Shown: piece by piece, positions 52,424 through 61,713 of the stretch | How positions within the stretch are numbered: the stretch's first letter is position 1 | Layout of the letters: every line of letters begins with the position of its first letter | NCBI RefSeq assembly: GCF_031454185.1 | Contig: NZ_JAVDQI010000004.1 | Span: 1-64,000, forward strand | DNA: 64,000 bases | Direction: 5' to 3' | Source: Methanococcoides alaskense | GTDB taxonomy: Archaea; Halobacteriota; Methanosarcinia; Methanosarcinales; Methanosarcinaceae | Notes under the pieces: generated by a model | The model's input: only the letters and a program-made list of their open reading frames with translations | Database searches by the model: none | What the model was told of the DNA's origin: nothing | Program-made: the position numbers and the translations under genes

Positions 52424-54172
52424 TTGGTCAGCACTACCACCTTGTTTGCCCTTTTCCTTGTATATTGGGCAATCATATCGATACTTGACAAGAAAGGAAT
52501 ACTTGAGCGATACAACATATCTACCTATGGTCCTGTCCTTATGATAAGGACGGTCAAAGGTCAAGCCCTGTTGGATACCCTTGCACGCCCGAAGAGAAGT
52601 TGGAGGACCTTTGCGAACATTGGCATTGTCCTTATGTTCGTTGGCATGTTCGCCATGTTCTTCATAATCATACTTTCAGATGTTGCAATGCTGGCCTCTA
52701 TAGGCCAAAGCACATTGCCGGAGCCCGGGAAGTTCAATGAGGCAAGGAATATTTTTCTGATACCAGGTGTCAATGAATTCATACCTCTGACGTGGGGTGT
52801 TATAGCCTTGCTTGTTACTCTTGTAGTCCATGAGTTCTCACATGCTATCCTCTGTAGGGTCGAGGGCATAAGGGTAAAATCCATGGGAATTCTCCTTGCC
52901 ATCGTTCCAATAGGTGGTTTTGCCGAGCCTGACGAGGAGGAGCTATTCGGTGTTATAAAGGAAAATGCAGAAGACCTAAGTGCTGATACTACTGATGGAC
53001 TCATCGAAAGACGTATTCTGGGCACCGTTAAAAAAGTGGTGCCTAAAAAAGTTGCTTCAAGGGAGCAGAGGGCAAGGATACTTGCTGCAGGTGTAATGTC
53101 TAATTTCGTTGTTGCTTTAATTGCATTCCTCCTTTTCTTCGGTCCTGTTCTTGGTGCTATAGCTCCAATGAGCGATACCATGATCATCAATGTGACCTCT
53201 GATTCGCCAGCCGATATTGCAGGGCTTCAGGACGGCATGGTCATAACACGGATAGATGATACTTCTATACAGAAGGCCAATGACATCATTCTTTACATGA
53301 ACAATATAGAAGCAGGGACAGTTGTTCAGGTGCATGCTTCAAAGGATCAGAACTTGTTGGTCTATGATGTTGAGGTAGTAAATGATACGGATGATGGCAT
53401 AAAGGGTATCTATGTCAATAATATCGTTACGGATTCTCCGGCTGAAGCAATGGGTCTTGAAAGCGGTATGCTGATAATAAAGATCGATGATACTCCAATA
53501 GGTTCATCGGAAGATTTTGTTACCTTTATGAATTCCACCAAGGTTGGTCAGGTCTTATCCGTGGAAACTGTGATCGCTGACAAAGCTACAGAAGGGAATG
53601 TCTCATCTGAGATATTTGAGATCGAATTGGCTTCCCACCCGGACGGCGGGTCTGAAAAAGGGTTCCTTGGTATCTATTATGGATCAAATGGAATTGAAAT
53701 TGTGCCTCTTGGTATGTCCATAGGCGAATTCCCTGCAAAGGACTACCTTGCGGCTCTGAAAGCTATTCCTTCGATGCTTGGCGGATTCACTGGCTGGATA
53801 ATTATTCTGGGCCTTCCTATATTTGGATTTGCAGGGGAGGGCTTCCCCGGATTTAGTGGTCAGCTTGCACAGTTCTATTCTCCGATAGGATGGGGTGAGC
53901 CATTAGGAATAGGTTTATTCTGGATCGCGAACACATTGTTGTGGGTAGGTTGGCTCAATTTTTATGTTGGCCTTTTCAATTGTCTGCCGGCAGTACCACT
54001 TGATGGTGGTCATGTGTTCAGGGACTATCTGCACGCTTTGATCAGCAGGTTCATTTCTGATGAAACCAAAGCAAAAGAGGTATCTTCCGCCATTGCAGCA
54101 TCCTTTACAATGCTAATCCTGGCTTCGTTCCTCTTTATGATATTCGGTCCTTATATTGTACACGGATTCTAA
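52424..54172 (+). CDS. Site-2-type intramembrane metalloprotease with two PDZ domains (M50)
   Basis: A 582-residue membrane protease. HEFSH (136-140) holds the zinc ligands and catalytic Glu, and NCLPAVPLDGGH (Asp about 527) supplies the third ligand; both lie in membrane segments. Between them are two PDZ domains (about 245-320 and 330-400; SDSPADIAGLQDGMVI and TDSPAEAMGLESGMLI). Such proteases cut membrane-bound regulators. The start is TTG with AAGGAG seven bases ahead. It is followed 60 bases later by the K+ channel gene. Confidence 0.92.
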   Translation: MVSTTTLFALFLVYWAIISILDKKGILERYNISTYGPVLMIRTVKGQALLDTLARPKRSWRTFANIGIVLMFVGMFAMFFIIILSDVAMLASIGQSTLPEPGKFNEARNIFLIPGVNEFIPLTWGVIALLVTLVVHEFSHAILCRVEGIRVKSMGILLAIVPIGGFAEPDEEELFGVIKENAEDLSADTTDGLIERRILGTVKKVVPKKVASREQRARILAAGVMSNFVVALIAFLLFFGPVLGAIAPMSDTMIINVTSDSPADIAGLQDGMVITRIDDTSIQKANDIILYMNNIEAGTVVQVHASKDQNLLVYDVEVVNDTDDGIKGIYVNNIVTDSPAEAMGLESGMLIIKIDDTPIGSSEDFVTFMNSTKVGQVLSVETVIADKATEGNVSSEIFEIELASHPDGGSEKGFLGIYYGSNGIEIVPLGMSIGEFPAKDYLAALKAIPSMLGGFTGWIIILGLPIFGFAGEGFPGFSGQLAQFYSPIGWGEPLGIGLFWIANTLLWVGWLNFYVGLFNCLPAVPLDGGHVFRDYLHALISRFISDETKAKEVSSAIAASFTMLILASFLFMIFGPYIVHGF

Positions 54173-54236
54173 GTGTACAATACATTTACATAGATCTGAT
54201 CTTAGTAGTAAAATATAGATATAAGAGGTAAATTTG

Positions 54237-55241
54237 ATGAAGTACCCAAATTTCTTACGCACGCATATGGCAGGGTATATTGGCATGTCCATAGCTGTCG
54301 TTGTTATCTATATTTTTATTTTTATTAAGATCATGCAGTTTGAGCAGCAGCTCGAACACATCAACTTTCACGATGCCTTCTACTGGGTGGTCTCAACTAT
54401 CACAACGGTTGGTTATGGTGATATCGTATTCGGTTCTGTCATAGGAAAGTTATTCTCCATAGTTGTGCAGGTTTCTGGCATTTCCATGTTCTTTGGTATT
54501 CTGATAACACTTGTTGTAACTCCCTGGTTCGAGAAGACAATGAAACTTCCTTTACCTGCAAGGGTTCCTAAGAACATGTCCGACCATATCATAATCTGTG
54601 GGTATAACCAGCTCGTAGAGACCTTGATAGAAGAGTTTCAGGAGCAGAAGCTGGACTTTGTCATTCTTTCGGATGATGAGGAAGTCCTTCGTTCCATAAA
54701 TAAAAAACATATTCCTTGCTTGTATGGTATAGCCAGTGAAGAGTCTTCTCTTGAGAATGCGAATATCCATTCTGCAAGGTTTCTCATTGCCAATATGTCG
54801 GACAGGGAGAATGCGAATATCACTCTGACCGCACGCAAGCTCAGTGATGTCCGGGTAATAGCGGTGGCTGAGGATGCTTCTAATGTGAAGTACCTGAAAT
54901 ATGCAGGTGCTGACAGGGTAATTTCACCAAAGCTCGTGCTTGGCAGGTTCATTGCAAAAAAGGCGGTCGATCCTATCCTTGGAATGGTTTCCGGTGCAAC
55001 CGAGTTCTTTGATGGTTTTCGAATTGTAGAACTTCCGATACAGTCAAAAAGCAGTCTTGTTGGAATGACACTTTTTCAGGCATCGATAGAAGATAGGACG
55101 GGTGCCAAGGTCATAGCTCTGCGTAAAAGCGGGAATTTAACATTCGATGTTGATCAAAGTGATCGAATTAAACATAATACTGTAATCCTTGCAGCTGGTA
55201 CAGTGGAACAACTTGCAAAACTTGAAAATTTAGCTGGGTGA
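54237..55241 (+). CDS. Two-helix K+ channel with RCK (TrkA-N/TrkA-C) domains
   Basis: A 334-residue MthK-like channel. Two membrane helices flank the selectivity filter TVGYGD (57-62). The cytosolic part has a TrkA-N Rossmann domain (DHIIICGYNQLVETLIEEF near 110) and a TrkA-C domain (about 255-334). It opens in response to a ligand bound by the RCK domain and passes K+ out of or into the cell. AGAGGT precedes the ATG at 54237; a TTG three bases earlier is less likely. The next gene, a TrkA-like protein, follows nine bases after its stop. Confidence 0.94.
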   Translation: MKYPNFLRTHMAGYIGMSIAVVVIYIFIFIKIMQFEQQLEHINFHDAFYWVVSTITTVGYGDIVFGSVIGKLFSIVVQVSGISMFFGILITLVVTPWFEKTMKLPLPARVPKNMSDHIIICGYNQLVETLIEEFQEQKLDFVILSDDEEVLRSINKKHIPCLYGIASEESSLENANIHSARFLIANMSDRENANITLTARKLSDVRVIAVAEDASNVKYLKYAGADRVISPKLVLGRFIAKKAVDPILGMVSGATEFFDGFRIVELPIQSKSSLVGMTLFQASIEDRTGAKVIALRKSGNLTFDVDQSDRIKHNTVILAAGTVEQLAKLENLAG

Positions 55242-55250
55242 AGCATTGCT

Positions 55251-55937
55251 ATGAGAACAGATGAACATTTGATAGTACTTGGTTATGGTGATGTGGGTAA
55301 ACGCATTGTAGAGGTGCTTCAGGACCATCAGCTCAATTTTATGGTAGTTGATACAAATGAGCAGAATTTTTCAAATGCTGATTTCCCTTATGTTGTGGGC
55401 GATGGTATGGATGAAGATGTCCTTAAAAAAGCCGGTATCGATAAAGCATCAACTTTGATAATCACTTTGAACGATGACAATGATGTTATTTTTGCAACCC
55501 TTATTTCACGTGGCATGAAACCAGATTCCCTCATATTCTCGCGTGCAAATTCTGTAAGGTCCATCGATAAGATATACAAGGCAGGTGCTGATTATGTGGG
55601 TTCACTTTCCATTGTTGCAGGGCAGATGCTTGCCAAGATAACTTCCACATGTACAAAATATGAATGTGACCATCTTTTCGAAGATATTGTTCTCTATGAG
55701 GGAATAGGGATCGAGAAGTTCCAGTTACATGAAAGTTCTTCGATGGTCAATGTTGCTATAGCCGATCTGAACCTTATCAAAAAGTTCGGTTGCAGGATAC
55801 TGGGCGTTGAACGCAATAAGGAAGTTACTATCGATCCGCATGATCTGTTCGTCCTTGAACTTGGGGATGTGGTTGCAGTGGTAGGTGGCAGGGAACAGAT
55901 GGAACTGTTCCACAATGCACATGTGACAAAGAATTGA
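55251..55937 (+). CDS. TrkA-like K+ regulatory protein
   Basis: A 228-residue soluble protein with a TrkA-N domain (LIVLGYGDVGKRIVEVL at the start, the NAD(H)/nucleotide site) and a TrkA-C domain (about 150-225). It likely forms hetero- or homo-rings controlling the channel encoded just upstream, or a Trk transporter elsewhere. Operon position supports a joint role. Confidence 0.92.
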   Translation: MRTDEHLIVLGYGDVGKRIVEVLQDHQLNFMVVDTNEQNFSNADFPYVVGDGMDEDVLKKAGIDKASTLIITLNDDNDVIFATLISRGMKPDSLIFSRANSVRSIDKIYKAGADYVGSLSIVAGQMLAKITSTCTKYECDHLFEDIVLYEGIGIEKFQLHESSSMVNVAIADLNLIKKFGCRILGVERNKEVTIDPHDLFVLELGDVVAVVGGREQMELFHNAHVTKN

Positions 55938-55960
55938 TATATTCCTGGGAAAACGATATT

Positions 55961-56731
55961 ATGGATCCTCTCATTCTGGTTGCATTGGTGCTATTGCTTT
56001 CTATCCTCTTCTCATTTCTCGGAATGGGTGGTGCTGTTATCTATGTGCCACTGTTCTATTGGCTAGGGATCGACCTGATTACTGCCATTGCAATGGCTCT
56101 CATGCTCAATGTGGTCACAACTGCTTCTGCATCCATTACTTATCTAAGGAAAAAGGCAGTTGATCTCCCCACAGCAGCACCATTCATCTTATCCTCTGCA
56201 ATAGCTGCACCCTTGGGTGCTTATGTCTCCACATCTGTTCCGGAAGAGTTCGTCCTTCATACTTTCAGTGTGGTCGTAGCTGCTGCCGGTGTATTTATGA
56301 TACTCTCAAAAGATATCGGGGGGAATGATACTGCTTCTAACCTGAATGTAAAGGAACGTTTTGCTATCGGGATAATATCCGGTTTGTTCATAGGTTCCAT
56401 TGCAGGACTGCTGGGCATAGGTGGCGGTATTTTCCTTGTACCAATACTCCTGTTCCTGGGATTTGGTGTCAGACGTGCTCCTGCAACATCTGCTTTGGTG
56501 GTGCTGTTCTCTTCCCTTTCCGGTTTCCTTTCCCACATCAGCAATGCCCAAATAGAACTTCGTACACTGGCAATCCTTGGGATCGTGGCTTTTATCGGAG
56601 GTCAGCTAGGTTCTCATCTAATGTACTTTAGAGTTTCATCCCTTCGTGGTTTCTTTGAGAAATATTTTAAAAAGATATTCGGTCTGCTATTGATATTGAT
56701 ATCCATGATGCTACAGTTATCCCTTCTTTAA
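55961..56731 (+). CDS. TauE/SafE-family membrane permease
   Basis: A 256-residue protein with about eight membrane segments. Two related halves carry the family motif: LFSFLGMGGAVIYVPLFYWLG and IAGLLGIGGGIFLVPILLFLG. Family members export sulfite, sulfonates or organic anions; the substrate is unknown. The ATG at 55961 fits the N-terminus of relatives; an upstream frame overlaps the TrkA-like stop. It is last in the K+ operon and may be co-transcribed. Confidence 0.9.
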   Translation: MDPLILVALVLLLSILFSFLGMGGAVIYVPLFYWLGIDLITAIAMALMLNVVTTASASITYLRKKAVDLPTAAPFILSSAIAAPLGAYVSTSVPEEFVLHTFSVVVAAAGVFMILSKDIGGNDTASNLNVKERFAIGIISGLFIGSIAGLLGIGGGIFLVPILLFLGFGVRRAPATSALVVLFSSLSGFLSHISNAQIELRTLAILGIVAFIGGQLGSHLMYFRVSSLRGFFEKYFKKIFGLLLILISMMLQLSLL

Positions 56732-56882
56732 TGATGGCATAATGCGCTGTATGATTCTGCTTTCATGATGGAAAGCTTTAATAGTAAACATTAGGTTAGA
56801 TTTGCATATTTCACATTTCTTCCAAAATATTTATATCTATTAAATTAATATTTAATACTAAAGATATAATAATGGTGATTTT

Positions 56883-58208
56883 ATGAAGAGAGAATTCAAG
56901 ATTAGTGAAAATTTAAAAACGCTTTATAATGATATGAAAGTAAGACTCTGGCTTCTCAACGTTGCAAAATCTGATGCTACAACTAAAACACACTTAGGTA
57001 TTATGCACTCTTATGTGCGATTCACTGAGAAGTCACCAACCGAATTAATCATAGAAGCAGGTGATGAAGAAAAATGTGTTCCAATGCGGGATAGGTCGAT
57101 TAAATTACATTTGCTATTATTTCAGGAATTTTTATCAAAGGGTGGTACATATCCCGATGGTTCTAAACAAAAATCATTAGCACAATCATCTGTGAAACAA
57201 CAAGTTTCTGTTATCAATGGGTTCTATAAATCACATGATATTACAATTCCAACATCAATCAAGCCAATAACAGCATCTGGAAAGGCTGGAAATATTGGAA
57301 TTCCTGAAAAGGAAGAATTGGAAATTGCATTGGCAAATGCTAATCTAACACAAAAAACTGTAATATATATTGGAACATCCAGTGGATTAGCTATCAGTGA
57401 CATTCTTAAATTAAGTGTGGGGCAAGTAACAAAAGATATTGATGAAAATAATATCACTACTTTGACCCTTAACAGAAAGAAAACCGATATACCTTTTGAA
57501 ACATTCTTATCACCTGAAGCAACAAGGACTATAAGACAATATCTGAATTATCGCAATGGTTACGGAACATCAAGTAAAAAACATATTCAACAGGATTGGC
57601 ACAATAAACGGAAAGTCAATAGTGATGATGATTTTCTTTTTGTAAATGAACAAATTAGTAGTAAATATTTAGAAACTCTCGATGATAGTATCAGAGCATT
57701 GGATGAAAATGCCTTCATGAAGTCCGTGAAAAGCCTTTCAATAAAATGTGGATTCAATCCTGAAAAGAACACATATTGTAAATTCCATAGTCATTCATTT
57801 AGAAAATATTTTTCTACTAAATTACTATCGGCAGGCTGTAATGAAATCTTTAAGGACTATATATGTGGCAAAAAAATTGATATGAGTAAGAAAACATACT
57901 TTTTTCCTACTACAGCAGCTGCCAAAAAGCTTTACATGACCTATCTTAATGAGTTCACCTTTGAGAATACACAGACCATTACAATCAAAGATGATAATTA
58001 CACGGCTTTGGAAAAGCAAATTGAAGAAATAGAAAAGGTCAAAGATGATAATGAACTATTGTTAAGACAAGAGATAGACAAAGTAAACTCCATGTATGTG
58101 GATATGTCCAACATGAGTAAACTTGTAGTTACATACAAAGGGATTCTAAATGGCTACAAAGGGCGTCTTGATATTTTAGAAGCAGAACGTCAAGTGCAAC
58201 AAGTTTAA
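56883..58208 (+). CDS. Tyrosine recombinase (archaeal integrase)
   Basis: A 441-residue integrase with an N-terminal core-binding (SAM-like) domain (about 1-125) and a catalytic domain (about 135-350). HSFRKYFSTKLLSAG gives the His-x-x-Arg pair, and SKKTYFFPT the nucleophilic Tyr. The first catalytic Arg normally in GLR or MAR-S is replaced: the segment reads SSGLAISDILKL. A coiled coil (about 375-435) ends the protein. It marks the left of an AT-rich integrated element; GGTGAT precedes the ATG. Its activity is uncertain because of the missing Arg. Confidence 0.87.
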   Translation: MKREFKISENLKTLYNDMKVRLWLLNVAKSDATTKTHLGIMHSYVRFTEKSPTELIIEAGDEEKCVPMRDRSIKLHLLLFQEFLSKGGTYPDGSKQKSLAQSSVKQQVSVINGFYKSHDITIPTSIKPITASGKAGNIGIPEKEELEIALANANLTQKTVIYIGTSSGLAISDILKLSVGQVTKDIDENNITTLTLNRKKTDIPFETFLSPEATRTIRQYLNYRNGYGTSSKKHIQQDWHNKRKVNSDDDFLFVNEQISSKYLETLDDSIRALDENAFMKSVKSLSIKCGFNPEKNTYCKFHSHSFRKYFSTKLLSAGCNEIFKDYICGKKIDMSKKTYFFPTTAAAKKLYMTYLNEFTFENTQTITIKDDNYTALEKQIEEIEKVKDDNELLLRQEIDKVNSMYVDMSNMSKLVVTYKGILNGYKGRLDILEAERQVQQV

Positions 58209-58507
58209 TCCGCAAAACAAGCATATTTTCATCTGAATCTATTCTGTTAAAAATTCAGATGATTCTTATGCCTCTTCCCACTTACTCTTTTTTAAATTAT
58301 ACATTATAGTTTGATTTTTCGATTCTCTTATCTTGTTGACAAAAATTGACAAAGGACGTAACCGAGTTCGTCAATATTTTCAAAAATTAAAATGCTTTTT
58401 TAATGTTTAAAAATTAACTACGAAAGGGACATATTACTTTTCAAATAATTGGTTTATGTCATAGCATGTGCAATTTTTGCAGATTACAAAATCGTAATTG
58501 GGCGACC
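58209..58507. other. AT-rich gene-free spacer after the integrase
   Basis: No ORF is supported. TTGACAAA occurs twice in a row (near 58336), and the final part leads into a promoter. It could contain an attachment or replication site, but nothing distinctive is visible. Confidence 0.35.
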
Positions 58508-58554
58508 CAAAATATATATATCTAACTTCAACGGTCTCAATACTTAGAAGTATT
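58508..58554 (+). promoter_or_regulatory. Promoter with palindromic operator for the RHH-primase operon
   Basis: TATA-like AAAATATATATATC (58508-58522) is followed by the perfect inverted repeat AATACTT-AG-AAGTATT (58539-58554), placed about where transcription should start. That is a typical position for auto-repression by the ribbon-helix-helix protein encoded next. Confidence 0.55.
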
Positions 58555-58609
58555 AATGTATATTTATACATAAACTTCTATAAATTAAATTTAAAAATGA
58601 GGTGAAAAA

Positions 58610-58777
58610 ATGAAAAAGAAAATTGTAATTTCAGTTGACCACGATGTTTTGGTTGACTTTGATAATGCCATTGAAAAAAGAATGATACCACGTAGTAGGT
58701 ACTTAAACAAATTAATGAAGGAAGAAATAAAAAAATTAGAAAATAAAAACTACTATGTGAGTAGAAATGACAAATGA
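58610..58777 (+). CDS. Ribbon-helix-helix (CopG-like) DNA-binding protein
   Basis: A 55-residue protein, KKKIVISVDHDVLVDFDNAI then EKRMIPRSRYLNKLMKEEIK, with the beta strand and two helices of CopG/MetJ-type repressors. GAGGTGA lies five bases before the ATG. The stop overlaps the primase gene start by 11 bases, so it is co-translated with it. It probably controls replication-gene copy number, as CopG does, which is inference. Confidence 0.82.
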   Translation: MKKKIVISVDHDVLVDFDNAIEKRMIPRSRYLNKLMKEEIKKLENKNYYVSRNDK

Positions 58778-60530
58778 AATTGAAAAATCAGTGCATGCCA
58801 GTGCACTAGATGTTAAAGATACAAGTAATACTGATGAAATCAAACTACTTAAGCTTTGCCAAGATGACGAATTTGCAGTAGATATATCAAAAAAGGACAG
58901 TTCATTTGTGACTTCCTTAAAAGAAAATTCAGTATTCTATTCTCAAAAAGTTCAGATGATAGTTAACGAATTTGGTTTAAGTGAAGTTGAAGCAACAAAA
59001 GCTCTCCAGACCCTAGAATCGTCTGTTGCATCTAATCATAAAATGGATGAAATAATAAAGGGACTTTGCAGTACATTCAAAATTCCATTGGATGATGCGA
59101 AGGAATTATTTGAACTTGTACAGTTGGCTAATTTAGATACAAATGCTAAAAAGCCAAAAAAAGAAGACATGGTATGGGAAATTTCTGATTATATTAGGGA
59201 AACTCATCATGTTTTATGTATAGCTGATTCAAGGGAAGTGTTGCTTTATCAGGATGGAATATATACAAGCGCTGGTGCCATCACAAAAATCGAAAATCTA
59301 ATCGCTGAAGGAGCATATTCTAAATTTAAAACCAAATTTTTAAAGAGCGATATTGCAAATACTCTTCATCGTCTGGAATACACATCCAGCATTGACCGAA
59401 ACGAAATGGATTCGGATAAAGATTGTATTGTGGTCAATAATGGAATATTAAATGTTATAACAGGTGAATTAAGACCTCATATCCCCGATGAAAAATTCAC
59501 AACTAAATTGGACATGCACTATGATAAGAACGCAGATTTAGTTAAAGAATTCAAATTTTACCTTGACTCTACTTTCAAAGGAATTGAATGGGAGATAGAC
59601 ATTTTCCAGGAATGGTTTGGTTATTGTCTTTACAACGGCTACCCATTGGCAAAATTTCTTTTCTTGAATGGCGATGGTGGAAACGGAAAAGGTACAGGAT
59701 TAACTATACTTGAGCGTTTCTTGGGGGAATCGAATTGTAGTTCATTGTCGCTGGAAGAGATTGCATCAAATGACAAATTCACATTATGTACACTTGACAA
59801 AAAATGGGTTAACATATGTGGCGATATTGGAAATGGTACAATCAAAGCTACCAAAAATCTAAAAAAACTGACTGGAAGGGATACTATTACAGCACAATGG
59901 AAATACGGGCAACCATTCAGTTTTAAAAATCGTGCAAAATTGGTGTTTGCAGGGAATGAATTGCCTGAATCAACTGACCAGACAATGGGTTTTCTTAGAA
60001 GGCTTATTGTTTTAGATTTTCCAAACTCGTTTAAAGAAGGCGATAAAAATACGATTGTCGACTTAGAAGGAAAATGCACCACGCCTGAAGCATTAACAGG
60101 TATATTAACATGGGCTATTGAAGGACTTCAAAGGTTGTTAAAGAACAAGAAGTTTTCACACAGTATTTCTTGCAATGAAACTGCCAAACTATATGCCAAA
60201 AAAACGAATCCTGTTGAAAATTTCATAAAAGATAGGATAATTGGCGTGGAAGGTAATCTCGTTGAGAAAGACTTAGTGTATGATATTTACAAATCGTATG
60301 CGAAAGAACATGGGTTACCGAGTAAAGGAAAAACAATATTTAGCAAGGAAATAATTTCTGGCTGTAAAAAAGTTGGGATAAATATAAGCCCAAAACAGGC
60401 AACTTATGGCAAAAGACCTTACTGCTATATTGGAATAAAACTTGTATGTGATGATAGAGTGGAAATTAAAGATGGACCTTTTGAGGCTAGTAAAGTTTCA
60501 TCAAATATTTCAATTCCTGTGAATCCGTAA
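58767..60530 (+). CDS. D5/P4-type primase-helicase (SF3 ATPase)
   Basis: A 587-residue replication protein. An N-terminal region without a recognisable primase catalytic site (1-230) leads into a D5-N domain and an SF3 helicase: Walker A GGNGKGT (about 304-310), KWVNICGDIGNG (Walker B region), KLVFAGNELPESTD and MGFLRRLIVLDFPNSF. Such proteins unwind origins of archaeal plasmids and viruses. It is the clearest evidence that this AT-rich region is an integrated plasmid or provirus. Confidence 0.9.
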   Translation: MTNEIEKSVHASALDVKDTSNTDEIKLLKLCQDDEFAVDISKKDSSFVTSLKENSVFYSQKVQMIVNEFGLSEVEATKALQTLESSVASNHKMDEIIKGLCSTFKIPLDDAKELFELVQLANLDTNAKKPKKEDMVWEISDYIRETHHVLCIADSREVLLYQDGIYTSAGAITKIENLIAEGAYSKFKTKFLKSDIANTLHRLEYTSSIDRNEMDSDKDCIVVNNGILNVITGELRPHIPDEKFTTKLDMHYDKNADLVKEFKFYLDSTFKGIEWEIDIFQEWFGYCLYNGYPLAKFLFLNGDGGNGKGTGLTILERFLGESNCSSLSLEEIASNDKFTLCTLDKKWVNICGDIGNGTIKATKNLKKLTGRDTITAQWKYGQPFSFKNRAKLVFAGNELPESTDQTMGFLRRLIVLDFPNSFKEGDKNTIVDLEGKCTTPEALTGILTWAIEGLQRLLKNKKFSHSISCNETAKLYAKKTNPVENFIKDRIIGVEGNLVEKDLVYDIYKSYAKEHGLPSKGKTIFSKEIISGCKKVGINISPKQATYGKRPYCYIGIKLVCDDRVEIKDGPFEASKVSSNISIPVNP

Positions 60531-60568
60531 TAGAAGGCTCTTTTAACTGAAATATAAAAGTTGCATTG

Positions 60569-60606
60569 AGTTGATTCTATTTATTGGAATCAACTTTTTC
60601 TTTTTT
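60569..60606 (+). terminator. Terminator after the primase-helicase gene
   Basis: AGTTGATTC (60569-60577) and GAATCAACT (60587-60595) form a perfect 9-bp stem followed by TTTTCTTTTTT. Confidence 0.8.
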
Positions 60607-61043
60607 GTTCCTTCTTATGTGGTTTACTTAAAAATTCGAAAATTACTTAAAATCTAAATAAAACCAACTTGTTTTTGACACTGTTTCTTATGCAATTTAA
60701 TTAAAAATAAGTTATTTTTGCTTAAAATATTAGTAAATCTAAAATCAATTTCGTGTGTAATTTATCATTCGATTTTCTCTAAAATCTGGAATAAATGAAA
60801 ATAAGTTTTTTTATATATTTGAATTCAATGCCTTACTCGAACATTGTCAGCTCTTATTAAGGTAATATTTGTTTTACAGACTTTTTTGGATATTTCCATA
60901 AATTTCAAGTAAAATGATATCAGTAAGCTATTTATTGGAAAATATTTTTAAGATAAATTTTGAGTAACTAATTTATCCCATATAATTTTTGAAAATGAAT
61001 ATTTGAGTAAATTCCAATCAAATTTTAAGTTTCTTCAAAGTAA
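60607..61043. other. AT-rich gene-free spacer
   Basis: Very AT-rich, with no supported ORF, RNA gene or clear repeat. Confidence 0.4.
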
Positions 61044-61177
61044 GGCTTTGTACAAATCCTCTATAATATATGTACCACATATAAAGGAAATATCGATGTT
61101 CACCTGCTTTCATATGTAGTTAATCGATTCATCTACATTGCTCTAAATTCCTTGATATGAAGGATTTCTACAGAGCC
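61044..61177 (+). mobile_element. 134-bp MITE-like element
   Basis: It starts GGCTTTGTACAAATCCT and ends AGGATTTCTACAGAGCC, 17-bp inverted termini with two mismatches, of the same type as the elements at 16072, 33095 and 40279. No coding capacity; the interior differs from the other copies. Confidence 0.7.
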
Positions 61178-61393
61178 GTTTTTAATCAAAAAAGAAGCTT
61201 CAAACATAGTTGAATTGATGGGGAGAGAATTAAAATGTATTGTAGATATTGTTCTGCTTTCACTGTATATTCTTCATATTTCAGAGGTTTAAATTCTGAA
61301 GCCTACTCCTTACCCTATCCACCACTCCACATCGTCGTACAAAGCATTCTGAGCATTCTGAGCCACTTACATAAAGAAGACTAAACTTGCTTT

Positions 61394-61540
61394 TTGAATG
61401 GATTTTCAAAATTATGCAGGTAAATAGACACCTTCTTATCATAGCATTTTTTGGAAATTAAATAGCAAATTGACACCATCTACTTGTATGAATTTTCAAG
61501 ACATTATTCCAGCTTTGGTTACCTAGGCATTTTTTGGAAA
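61394..61540 (+). repeat. Imperfect direct repeats in the integrated element
   Basis: TTGAATGGATTTTCAA (61394-61409) and TTGTATGAATTTTCAA (61484-61499) are each followed by GCATTTTTTGGAAA (61444-61457, 61527-61540), giving two diverged units of about 85-90 bp. They lie between the replication gene and the winged-helix gene and could be iterons of an origin or binding sites for that protein. Confidence 0.45.
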
Positions 61541-61713
61541 AGCTAAATACGGAACTTATGCAATTTGCATGTTCAATATTTATATTTTTTAAGAAAGTTT
61601 TATATTGTTTTGAAACATTCTAAATTATGTTGTCAGTGATTTAGACGCTGACAAACTTTCAAAATAGATATTTTTCATAAAATTTATCGACCCGTTTAAA
61701 GGTGATTATAATC

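Noticed and set aside
60531..61713. CRISPR array or tandem repeats in the long gene-free region
   Set aside because: The repeated blocks are only two diverged copies without regular spacers.
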